Counted from the stretch's first letter, positions 23,118 to 34,495 are shown. The stretch: 64,000 nucleotides of DNA from Malania oleifera (GCF_029873635.1 NC_080428.1:67575601-67639600); one strand, 5' to 3'. Translations and numbers: made by a program. Notes: a model not told the origin generated them from the letters alone.

Positions 23118-23137
23118 GTTGTTGTTGTTATTGTTGC
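23118..23137 (+). mobile_element. End of RTE copy 1 tail
   Basis: (GTT)n remainder ending GTTATTGTTG just before the right target duplication ATCATGTGATG (23138-23148). Confidence 0.75.
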
Positions 23138-23148
23138 ATCATGTGATG

Positions 23149-24067
23149 CTTTAGTTATTTTTTTTCTTCATAAACATGTACATATGTATCCTATGTTTGT
23201 CCTTTTTGCATGTCAATTTAGGGACCATTTGGTATTATTGTCAAAAATTATATATAAAAACAAAAATTAAAAACCATAGAAAATAAAAACTGACCTGGCA
23301 ATTTGTCTGGTTAGTACTTCTAAACTAAACAAATTAAAATTTTAATTATACAAATATTCCCTTTTTCCCCTTAAATCAAATAACAATTAAAAATATGATT
23401 AAATAATAAAAGAACAAATTATCAAAAATATGATAATAAAAAAATTATTATATTACTTTACTTAATTAGTATATTTCATGAAAATTCACTTTATGAGAAC
23501 AACCTTGTTACATGACAATTGAAAAATAGTAAAACTAATTTGTAAAATAGCTTTTATTTTTATTTAACTTTTTTGAAATTTTCTAGAAATTTTTATTTTA
23601 GTTATATTTAAATTTCACATGATTAATTTATTTTTGTTTTAGTTAAAAATTATGTACGATGAATGCTTTGATCGTAAAAATTAATTCTAAATATTAAATA
23701 TGCTGGCAATAGGTATTGAAAGATGCCATAAATTTTGGTTTTTAGTTTTTTCTCAAACAAATGAAAAACTAACAACCAAAATATAAAACTCACAAAATAA
23801 ACAAAAGCAATTTTATTATCTATTTCTTCACTATATAAAAATAAAAATTCAAAATAAAGAAAATAATAATACCAAATAGACCCTTAGTTTTCTATTAATT
23901 ACTAATGCATGCTTTATTTGTCTTATATATTATTTTATTAGCCATTATTTCCCTCCTTTTTATTTCAATATGTGTGTGCATATTTATTATGTTTCTCATT
24001 TTTTATTTATTTCTTCGTAGTAACAAATTTAAGTATATTGTCCATTCAATATTTCAACAAATTTGTA
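23149..24067. other. AT-rich intergenic DNA
   Basis: No gene or element boundaries seen. Very A/T-rich with many homopolymer runs. Confidence 0.5.
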
Positions 24068-24504
24068 TGTTATAGCCTAAAAGAGACACCAACATTAGAC
24101 TTGGCATTAATTTATGTAAGACTAAAAAACATCAAGAAATCAATAGAAAAGAGGTAACATTTGCTAATTAAAACAATGGAAATCAATAGCCAAAGTGTAA
24201 CTCCTACGATATGGATAAATATCTATTAATAGGAAAATCAATAAAGAGGTATCTTAAATGCCTAAAAAAAGGACCCGCTAAGAAAGGTAAGGCATCTCAT
24301 CTCATTCTCATTCTCATTCTCACTCATTCGTTTACTGTTGTGACCATATAATCCTTCCAAATTTCCTAACTTAAGCATCAGAGTGATCTACCAAAGTACA
24401 CTTCAGGTACTGCAAGTTGTTTTTCTCTCATTCCTGACATCAATGGCATGTGATCGAAGTCGTGATTAATACAAATTCTTTCAGAAAATTTTTGACAATA
24501 ACAG

Positions 24505-24530
24505 CAGGTGCTATCTATAGGAAACTAAGA
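24505..24530 (+). promoter_or_regulatory. Degenerate primer binding site of the Tat-like element
   Basis: GCAGGTGCTATCTATAGGAAAC corresponds to GTTGGTGCCGTCTATGGGAAC at 60404-60424 in the related element. The changes are mostly transitions, fitting an old copy. Confidence 0.65.
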
Positions 24531-24989
24531 AGGATTTCTTTCTACTACTTAATCATGGTCGCATCACACAATTTTGAGTCCAAATCTGTTGTTGGGAATC
24601 AATCGCCTAGTTAGTTCATTCCTCACCATAAGACAATTCGTTGTAAATTGTGTCTTTAGATCAATTCCTAACCTTCCAAAGGACGATGGAAGACATGTTT
24701 AGTATAATCTTATAATAGAAAAAAGATCCTATAGAACATGGCCTAGTGACTATTCAAGTAGAAACAACACTAAAAGGTAAGGTGGTGGTACCACATGAAA
24801 CTATCTTGAAAATTTAAGATCCAACAAAGAAAGAAGGAGCCAATTGTGTGGACATTCACGAGCAATGATCCCAAAAAAAAAAAAACAACAACTCAAGAAA
24901 ATTGATTAACTGTAAAAGTTGGTGAAAGAAGTTCGCAGCTAACCCTTAATAGGTGATACCTCAGTTAGATCTTATGATCTCCCCCCCCC

Positions 24990-25520
24990 CCCCCAGTTAC
25001 CAAGAAAATAATGGAGATCCCTCTGCCTAGTAAATTCAAGATGTCCAATGTAGAAAGATATAATGGGTCATAAAATCCCGTAGACCACCTCAACACCTTC
25101 AGAATGTTGATGCAATCACAAGGTGCACTTGATATCATTATGTACCAAACATTTGCGGCAACCCAGAAGAAGAATGCCAAAGCATGGTACTAGATATTGA
25201 AGTTCGACTTGGTTAGGTCTTTCTCTAAGATAGAGTAACAATTTGTGGGACATTTTGTCAACAGTCAAAAAATGACAAAGACTTCGACCCATTTTACGAG
25301 CCTTATTCAAGAAGAGGAAGAGACGCTAAAATTAGTTCATGCGTCATTTTATTAATACAACTCTTGAGGAGATCAAAAACCTGGGCCATTGAGTAACAAT
25401 AGCCCGTCTTGACAACGACCCTTCAACCTTGTGACCTACTGAATTCCATAAAGAAAAAACCTCTGGCCAATATGGAGAGCCAACGGTGCAAGCCTAGAAA
25501 TATATCAACTTGGAGGAGGT
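24990..25520 (+). pseudogene. Tat-like gag remnant
   Basis: The broken frame reads LPSKFKMSNVERYNGS, PVDHLNTFRMLMQSQGALDI and YQTFAATQKKNAKAWY. It aligns residue by residue with the gag at 60909 (PRKFKMPTFEKYEGLSDPID, HLDTFRVLMQLQGASD, AAILKGGAKDWYW). Several stops are present. Confidence 0.75.
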
Positions 25521-25980
25521 CATCACCACACACACACACACACAAAACATATTTGAAGAAAAAAAACATATTAGAAAATGATGAAATTGTCAAGGGAGGA
25601 GTAAAGAAATATACCTTAAGTAAAAACTTTCCTTCCAAGGATGGAGAATAAGAAAATATGAGAGAGACTATTTATAGGAGAAAAATAGGTGGCACAAGCT
25701 ACGAGGCTTTTTGAGATGCAAATCATGCTACTAAAATCTACCTAGAAAACACGCAATGCTCAAAGAAAAACTAGCCTATCTGATGAGCATTGTTTATGAG
25801 GCTCAAAAATGTCCATCTCATGAGCATCGCTCATGAGGCAACAAGAGACGAGAATTGCTCGTTAAAAGAATTGGCCCATTTGATGAGCACCTCTTATGAC
25901 GCAACAAGAAGCAAGCAACACTCAACAAAGTACATGCATATTTGATAAGCACTGCTCATAAGAAAACTAGAAACAAGCAC

Positions 25981-26562
25981 TGTTGTTTTTAGTGTAATCT
26001 CAAAAGGGGGGGGTGAATTGGAGATTTTTAAAATTCTAGGTCATATATTCCAGCAAGCAGTATTTCACAAACCTAGAGTCAATCTAACACTCGTATAAAA
26101 CAAACAGTTATATGAATTCAAAAATAATATGCTCCAAATAAATTTATTCAAGCATGCACAAGATGTAAAGTAGATAAATTAAAGATGACACCACATGTGT
26201 TATCGAGGTTCGGCAACTGCGCCTACATCCTCGCCTCTAACTCGCAAGCCCGAGGATTCCACTAAAACTCACTTGCAGGTGGAGCGGCACCAATTACAAA
26301 GTCTCTCCTTATTAGGTGATGAATACCCTAGGTCAAATTTACAGTGCTAACCCCAATCTTTACAACTTCTTCTTAAAGGCACAAAGAAGACCCACCTTAG
26401 GCCACGCCAAGAATATAATCAGTCAATAAAAATTTTGTGTACAATACAAATGCTTCTTGCACAAGCAGATATGTACCTCAGTATGATCAATGCAATCACA
26501 AATGATATGAAATTAATGCTCAAGTGAGACCTTTAAAATCTATATGTGATCTCTCAAAATAT

Positions 26563-26637
<75 letters not shown>

Positions 26638-27919
26638 ACCTTTGATTCAAGATGATATATTCAACAAATGGATAATCAAGGGAACTTTGATAAACCCAAA
26701 CAAATATCTCAAAAATAATTTTTTAAATATTTAGCACAACTTATTTTTAAGGTTTAAGCTTGTAAAAGATTTATCAAAGATAAAATGCAAGCTTTCAAGT
26801 CTTGCAACGAGAATGCCAAGACTCAAAAGCAATGAATAGATTTTCCCAATCAATATTTACATGTAAATGAAATACTATGGGAACAATCACACTAGCAAAC
26901 TCTCAGAAAAGATTTTCAAAAATGAATGATTATGAGAGTATATGCCAAGAGATATGATATATGACAATGCATACACAACAATTAAAAAATAAAACTCCCT
27001 TCAATTTGCAATTGCTTTGCAAATAAGGAGTATAAGGAATTAATACTCTCTACTTCAAAATGATTATAGCAAGTAGGAATATGAGAGAGTATAAATAAGT
27101 ATGCTTGAGAATGTGGAGTATGAGCAATGAGAGTATAAAACATTTGAGAGAATTTTTTCTAAATCAATTTGCTAATCAAGTTTATAATCAAAGCAAATGA
27201 AGGGGTATATATAGAATTCCTTCAAAATATAACCGTTGGGGACAAATTTGGAATTTTGAGAAAGCTTAATTAAGTTTTTAACCCCAATTAACGCGGTTAA
27301 ACTTAATGAACCCAAAAGGTTCGGTCGGCCAAGGGTTTCAGCGGTCGACCATCCAAGCCAAAAAATTAACTTTTTGGGTTAAGCTCAATTGACCAAGGAG
27401 TGGGACGGTAGACCTAACGAGAGACAATCCAGAACCCTTCATGGGTTGGGTCGGCCACTCATAAGGTTCAATTGACCAACACATTTTTTAACTAATTGGC
27501 TGGTCGACCTAGGACGCTGGAAAAGGTCAAGTTTATTGGTCGATCGACCAAGGATCTTTTAAAAATAATCATTTTGCCCTTAAACTTGTTCAATCCTGTG
27601 TGAATAAGTTATGGCATTATAAGTTGAAGGGTTGTGGAACCTAATAGCCAATCTATGGTCTTTCTGAGCATTAAATCCTATCATGCATGGGATGCAATTA
27701 TTACAGACCATAACATTATGGACTTGAATTGCAATACAGAAAATTTGTTATCATCCCCCTTTTGCTCTTCAGGTGTCAATCATGTGATATGATCTTTGAG
27801 GTCCTTATGGCATCCTTGCGTCCGTGTTAAGAATTAACCCTGTTCATAAGCTTAGTGCGCAGGTAAGAAATAGCATGATTTGTCATTATCAAAACGATAT
27901 CAGACTCATAGAGTCAACA
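25981..27919 (-). repeat. Solo LTR of a SIRE-like copia element
   Basis: 1,939 bp, bounded by TGTTG...CAACA and flanked by the perfect duplication AGCAC (25976-25980 and 27920-27924). It shares the GGGGGGG(T/G)GAATT-type edge, the TATCGAGGTTCGGCAACTG block and the AGCGGCACC block with the LTR at 3185. A (GT)n(GA)n microsatellite lies at 26567-26633. A cluster of palindromic GGTCGACC/GGTCGATCGACC sites lies at 27320-27560. No coding sequence remains, so the element was reduced to a single LTR by recombination. Confidence 0.85.
26567..26633. repeat. Compound (GT)n(GA)n microsatellite
   Basis: About 20 GT units run into about 12 GA units inside the solo LTR. Confidence 0.95.
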
Positions 27920-28337
27920 AGCACTACTAGGCAAAAAAAATTTTCTATTTGATGAGCACATCTCATTAGGCAATGCTTTTATGATAGGCACTGCTTATGA
28001 GGCAACAAAAGGACAATGCTCAACCAAAAAAAATTTTGATTCATCTCATGAGCACTGTTAATGAACCCAAAAATACCATTTGATGAGTACTGCTCATAAG
28101 GCAACAAGAGACGAGCACTGCTCGATAATAAATTGGCCTATTTTATGAGCACCATTCAGGAGACCCAAAAATATCCATCTAATGAACACCGTAAATGAGG
28201 CAACAAGAAATGGGTACTACTTGACAAAAAATTGGTTCATTTGATGAGCACCACTCATAAGGAAATTAGAAATGCGTACTAATTGACAAAGTACACACTC
28301 ATTTGATGAGCACCTGCTCATAAGGCAACAAGAAACG

Positions 28338-30502
28338 TGTAACGTCCCTCAATTTCTTAACATAAAATATCACATAATAAATAAAGTGGTCAACCCGAAC
28401 CCGTGGGTAGCGGGGACACCTGTCAAACACAGCGGAAAACCTACCAGCAGTAAATATAAAATCTCAAACATCCAATCATAAAATATAATACCAGAGCATT
28501 CTATACATCCTCACATACATCCAAATATCTCTAGGGTCAAACACAAAATAACTCTGACGCTATTACAAAATCTTACCCTTCTCACAGGATAATCTCACTA
28601 GCTCAACAGCGGCCCTGACCCGCCAGTCTCTCAGGAGCTCCTGAAAAATTAATTAAGTTTGGGGGTGAGACACTTCTCAGTAAGGGAAATAAACTAAATA
28701 CAGCTGTGTGACAACATGAATATTTAATGCATTTGTACGTATACAGTACATTTCATAATTCTATAAACATAATTATATCGTACTGGGTAAACATATATTT
28801 TCACATCTATTAATAAATCATATCATACATAAAATCATCTATTATAACTATAGTACTGAAAATAAACCCAGGATGACTAGTTAGCTGGTGTCATGTATTA
28901 CCCCCCATGACAGGTTGTGCAGCCCGAAGGCGGGACCCGACAATGGCTGGCCGACCACTGCCGAATCAAATATGTCTGTAAGTACGATGAGCCCGCCACA
29001 CCCTGGTCCGAACTGCCAGGTGGACGTCCACACTCTACTGAAAGCCACATCGACTATCCATCTCTCATCCCCTCGTGGGACGGTAGCACTAATAAGGCCT
29101 CGTGCCAAAATTAACCCATAGCTACGGTACCGAGCTCCTGGTCTGAACTAAACTAACATCCTGGTTATGAAAACATATAATACATGATCATACATAACAT
29201 CATTACGGCCCCGTGCCGAAAACATAGATACGGCCTCGCGCCGAAATCATACATATGGCCTCGCGCCAAAATCATAGTAAATATGGCCTCGCGCCAATAA
29301 TATAAATACGGCCTCGTGCCAATAGCATAAATACGGCCTCGTGCCGATAACATAAATACATGGCCTCGCGCCAATAACATAAATACGGCCTCGTGGCGAT
29401 AACATAAATATATGGCCTCGCGCTAAAATTGTTTCAGGTATATATATACTGAAAATACATCATTTATTACATAATCGTTAAAACCATCACAACATAACTC
29501 ATATTTTCATAATACCTGAAATCATGCTTGGTTCGTAAAATCTTTCACATCATAATACATTTCACATAAAATAATATTCATGCCACACATATGCTGTTAA
29601 AAGTCATACTTCATATTCTAAAATCGTAAATTCCTTACATCTCATACATACATATACATTTTAATCATCATAGCAGTATTTTCCCAATCGTACATTTCAT
29701 TCGTAATACACAATATAACATATGCTTTTCTGAAAATAAATTTACTCATAATCAATAATAATTTGTATGGAAAATTACTGCTTTAGTTTATTTCCTTACC
29801 TGCCTACTGAGAAATTCCTTAGGACCCAAAATTTCACGCCCTTGGCGCCCCAAATTTAATTCCTGCAATTTACATTTTCCCCAGATTAATTAATTTATTT
29901 CTCCAAAATAATACTCATCTAGCCTTCCCTAGGCTCCATATATCTCAAATTAATATTTAAACTATTATTTAACATCCCTACTTAATTTTCCAAGTTTTAC
30001 CTGCGGGTCTTAAAATTAGACCCGCGGCGCTCACCTAGGCCCCAAATTCTAGAAATCCTACTTCAATCCTAGATGCTTAATATTTTAACATTTCTAAATT
30101 AATGCTAATTAATTAAAAATAAGCCCCTTAATAATCGCCGCACCCCAAATTTGGGGTTTTTGCTCGACACTCCCACGAGAATTCCGTCCCACTAGACTTG
30201 TAGAGAATCATCCCTAGATTCTCGTGGTGGTGTCCGTTCGTCAATTGGACTTATATTTTGCAAGAAATTAAAGAAAAAGGAAAAAATGGGTTACCCCAGG
30301 GAATACGTTTACGCCGCTCCTACCACCGATCCGCTCCGGTAAAAATGACGGCAGCGGCGAATGGAGTCCAGTGGTATCTTCGGATTTTCGATCGGGCGAA
30401 AATTCGTCACGAAATTGAGGAGAGAGGGAGAGAGAACGTGAGGAGAGAGACAGATTGTAGTGAGTTACAGAGAAGAAAAGAAAAGAAGAGAAAAGAAGAA
30501 GA

Positions 30503-30544
<42 letters not shown>

Positions 30545-30820
30545 TATACATAACTTGAATCTCCTGAAGCTTCAACGAGCTTCAGGAGGGTAAATATAAT
30601 AATAATAATAATAATAATAATAAAATATTTTATTAATAAAAATAAATAAATTATAATTAATAATTTTTTTTCTTTTTTTTTTATTTTAAATCCGATTAAT
30701 TAATTAATTGATTAATTAATTATTATTTTTTATTTTTATTTTTATTTTTATTTTTATTTTTTATTTTTATTTTGAAAATCAATCCACTAATATTTTATAT
30801 CTCTTTTTGGGGTTTTTACA
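28338..30820 (+). repeat. Solo LTR of a chromovirus-like gypsy element (full length)
   Basis: 2,483 bp with TGTAACGTCCC start and GGGGTTTTTACA end, flanked by the perfect 5-bp duplication AAACG (28333-28337 and 30821-30825). It carries the blocks listed for the LTR at 18473, an array of about 25-bp GGCCTCG(C/T)GCC units (about 29200-29425), two (AAT)n runs near 30508 and 30598, and an 11-bp perfect hairpin (30561-30571 with 30578-30588). No protein-coding part is present. Confidence 0.92.
29197..29425. repeat. GGCCTCGYGCC minisatellite in the LTR
   Basis: About ten 22-28-bp units of the form 'cataaatacGGCCTCGtGCCgataa'. The GGC...GCC core is an imperfect palindrome. Open frames over it (ARGHVFML/ARGRIYAI on the minus strand) come only from the repetition. 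Confidence 0.85.
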
Positions 30821-31214
30821 AAACGGGTATTGCTTGGTAGAGTATTGATCCATTTGATGAGCATCGCTTATAAGGCCCAAAGACGTCCTTATAACTTAAT
30901 TCAAATCTCATGATAATTAAATGACTTATAATAAATGCAGTATACTCTCGAGCCAAAAAGGTTAAATATCAAAAGTAGGGGGACAACTAATATAACCTAA
31001 AAGAGATATCAACATTAAACTTGGTATTAACTTATGTAAGACCAAAAGACATTAAAAGATCGATAGAAAGGAGGAGGTAACATCCATTAATTAAAACGAG
31101 GGGTTAGCAATACCAATTTTACTCCCCTAGTAACATATCCATGGTCAAAGTATAACTCCTGCGATCAAAATAAATATCCATTAATAGGAAAATTAATAAG
31201 AAGGTATCCCAAAT

Positions 31215-33063
31215 TGTAAAAACCCCAAATTTGGGGTGCGGCGATTATTAAGGGACTTATTTTTAATTAATTAGCATTAATTTAGAAATGCTAAAATATT
31301 AAGCATTTGGAACTGAAGTAGGATTTCTGAAATTTAGGGCCCGAGTGAGCGTCGCGGGTGTAATTTTAGGACCCGCAGGCAAAATTCAGAAAATTAAGTG
31401 GAGATATTAAATAATAGTTTAAATATTAATTTGAGGTATATGGAGTTTAGGGAAGACTTGATGAGTATTATTTTGGAGAAATAGATTAATTAATCTAGGG
31501 AAAATGTAAATTGCAGGAATTAAATTTGGGGCGCCAAGGGCGTGAAATTTTGGGTCATAAGGAATTTCTCAATAGCCAGGTAAGGGAATAAACTAAAACA
31601 GTAATTTTCCATACAAATTATTATTGATTATGAGTAAATTTATTTTCAGAAAAGCATATGTTATATTGTGTATTACGAATGAAATGTACGATTGAGAAAA
31701 TACTGTTATGATGATTAAAATATATATGTATGTATGAGATGTAAGGAATTCATGATTTTAGAATATGAAGTATGACTTTTAACAGCATATGTGTGGCATG
31801 AATATTATTTTATATGAAATGTATTATGATGTGAAAGATTTTACGAACCAAGCATTTATGAAAATATGAGTTATGTTGTGATAAATGATGTATTTTCAGT
31901 ATATATATACCCGAAACAATTTTGGCGCTAGGCCATATATTTATGTTATCGGCACGAGGCCGTATTTATGTTTTTGGCGCGAGGCCATATATTTATATTA
32001 TCGGCACGAGGCCGTATTTATGTTATTGGCGCGAGGCCATGTATTTATGTTATCGGCACGAGGCCGTATTTATGCTATCAGCACGAGGCCGTAATTATAT
32101 TATTGGCGCGAGGCCATATTTACTATGATTTTGGTGCGAGGCCATATGTATGATTTCGGCGCGAGGCCGTATCTATGTTTTCGGCACGAGGCCGTAATGA
32201 TGTTACGTATGATCATGTATTATATGTTTTCACAACCAGGATGTTAGTTTAGTTCAGACCAAGAGCTCGGTACCGTAGCTATGGGTTAATTTTGGCACGA
32301 GGCCTTATTAGTGCTACCGTCCCACGAGGGGATGGGAGATGGATAGTCGATGTGGCTTTCAGTAGAGTGTGGACGTCCACCTGGCAGTCCGGACTAGGGT
32401 GTGGCGGGCTCATCGTACTTACAGACATATTTGATTCGGCAGTGGTCGGCCAGCCATTGTCGGGTCCCGCCTTCGAGCTGCACAACCCGTCATGGGGGGT
32501 AATACATGACATCAGCTAGCTAGTCATCCTGGGTTTGTTTTCAGTACTACAGTTATAGCAAATGATTTTATGTATGTTATGATTTATTAACAGATCTGAA
32601 AATATATGTTTACCCAATACGATATGATGATGTTTATAGAATTATGAAATGTACTGTATACGTACAAATGCATTAAATATTCATGTTGCCACACAGCTGT
32701 ATTTAGTTTATTTTCCCTTACTGAGAAGTGTCTCACCCCCAAACTTAATTAATTTTTCAGGAGCCTTTGAGAGACCGGCGGGTCAGGGCCGCCGTTGAGC
32801 TAGTGAGATTACCCTGTGAGAAGGGTAAGATTTTGTAATAGCGTCAGAGTTATTTTGTGTTTGACCCTAGAGATATTTTGATGTATGTGAGGATGTATAG
32901 AATGCTCTGGTATTATGTTTTATGATTTGATGTTTGAGATTTTATGTTTACTGCTGCTATGTTTTCCGCTGTGTTTGACAGGTGTCCCCGCTACTCACGG
33001 GTTCGGGTTGACCATTTTATTTATTATGTGGCATTTTATGTTAAGAAATTGAGGGACGTTACA
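31215..33063 (-). repeat. Second solo LTR of the same family, inverted and shortened
   Basis: 1,849 bp on the minus strand, flanked by the perfect duplication CAAAT (31210-31214 and 33064-33068). It is about 95% identical by eye to 28338-30161 and also keeps the terminal TTTTTACA, but lacks the ~0.65 kb between two TTGGGGTTTTT copies seen in the full LTR (30151-30161 and 30807-30817). It contains its own GGCCTCG-unit array at about 31920-32200. It sits in the 3' LTR of the Tat-like element. Confidence 0.92.
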
Positions 33064-33297
33064 CAAATGCCTATAGAAAGGACCTCTTAAGGAAGGTAAG
33101 GCATCTCATCTTATTCTCATTCACTCATTTACTGTTGTAATCATATAATCCTTCAAAATTTCTTGACTTGGACATTGAAATTATCTCCCGAAGTACACTT
33201 TAGATCTTTCAAACTATTTTTTTTCCTCATTCTTGGCAAGTGATCGAAGTTGTGATTGACCCAAATTCTCCCAAACAAATTTTGACAGCAACGTTAT

Positions 33298-34495
33298 ACA
33301 TATCTCTTATAAATTTATTATCTATTAATTACTGATAAGTCTGGTTTATTTGCTATATATTTTTTCACTAGGACATGTTTCAATGTCTTCACATATTCAA
33401 GTATGCATTCCCCAATTGTATATACATATTTTTCATATTTTCATGTCTTTACACTACTCTCATACACACAAGCATTCTTTGATGTGGTGGTCACTCCTTT
33501 AATTTATAGCCTACAAATCACAAAATTAATCATTCAATACAATAGTAGTGATTAAGAAGAAAAGCTATTCCTCTTACTTGTCCAACAATTTTACAAATTG
33601 GTCATATATTTTTTTTTTCATTCCATTTCATTTTAGTGTACCAAACATAAGCCAAAGGAAAGATATGAAAGCATTCTATCAAGAAGAATTGCTTTCCTAG
33701 CATGCCCCATAAAATGTCAAATAATTAGTGAAAAAATAGAATAATTCATGTTTGAGCTTTTTCTTCTTTTAGCCTCTTGTCATCTTTCCTTTAATTTACA
33801 ATAAAACTATAATTTGAGATTTTTAACCCACTTTTACCATAAAGTAGTTTGATTTTAGAAATCTTAAAAATGTAAATATTGTTAATGCACTTGGTAATAA
33901 ACAAATCATGAAATTTTTTAATGCATTAAGACGTTCATTAAAAATCTATGCTGCACAATTATTTATTTGTGTTTTCATTGCTGTCTTTGTTTTGACTTTT
34001 TGTTTTAAATTTTTCAACTTTTGTTTTAAATTGAATACATCATTTTCAATTTTTAATTGGAGCTACATATTTTAGCTAAATTATATTGAAGTTCATGTAA
34101 GAATTTGTTTAAAACACACACGCACACACACACCTACACTCTCATTTGCACTTTTTAAAGGAATTTAAGGTTGGTTGAAGTGTTTCTATTTTTTCAATCT
34201 ATTATTTCCAATTCTAGTACTAAATTATATTGTATTGTATAATTTTATACTAGTTTTTAGTGTATTAAAGAAAAATTAAGCATTAATACAATTTTTTTTC
34301 CAGTGTTGTGCTCGTAAAACTACTCGTACTAATAGTCATACAAAAAATAATAATTAAAAAATTATATTTCATTATATGTAAGTTAGATTAGGTTAGCATG
34401 TACATCCTTAGTACATAATATAAAAGCCTGAGAGGTGGCTTTCTTGCATTATTTGTAATGGTTCGAAGTTGCTACCTAGAAAATTAATGTAATGC
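33298..34495. other. AT-rich intergenic DNA
   Basis: No gene seen. Contains a (CA)n run at about 34115-34133. Low-complexity T-rich tracts dominate. Confidence 0.5.

Larger units (their letters stand above)
25740..28332 (+). repeat. About 62-bp tandem array with palindromic core (interrupted)
   Basis: A dozen or so diverged copies of a unit like GATGAGCACTGCTCATAAGG, then CAACAAGAAACGAGCACTGC, then TCG and an ACAAAGTA...CCATTT spacer. The ATGAGCA-c-TGCTCAT and CGAGCA-c-TGCTCG parts are inverted repeats. The array is interrupted by a solo LTR (25981-27919) and ends at another (28338); one more unit follows at 30840-30895. Confidence 0.8.
24068..33297 (+). mobile_element. Non-autonomous Tat-like Ty3/gypsy element, host to three solo LTRs
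   Basis: The 5' LTR is about 24068-24503 and the 3' LTR about 30991-33297 (split by a solo LTR). They share CTAAAAGAGA(C/T)A, TAACTCCTGCGAT-like, GGTAAGGCATCTCATCT and TACTGTTGT(G/A)A segments. A degenerate primer site (GGTGCTATCTATAGGAAAC) follows the 5' LTR and a polypurine stretch AAAAGTAGGGGGACAACT precedes the 3' LTR. The inside holds a decayed gag and a tandem array, but no protease, RT or integrase. Without the nested LTRs it is only about 2.9 kb, so it depended on an autonomous relative like the one at 60 kb. Exact ends are approximate. Confidence 0.75.

Noticed and set aside
25423-25651. Open frames around the (CA)n run
   Set aside because: Low-complexity frames in the decayed part of the Tat-like element; no motif.
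25740-28332. CRISPR-like spaced repeats
   Set aside because: Repeats are diverged, contiguous 62-bp units without unique spacers, inside a plant retroelement. Not a CRISPR array.
28881-32519. Open frames in both LTRs reading VARGLISATVPRGD... and ARGHVFMLSARGRIYA...
   Set aside because: They lie within homologous solo LTRs, on opposite strands, and depend on minisatellite repetition and blocks conserved at DNA level. No start context or family similarity.
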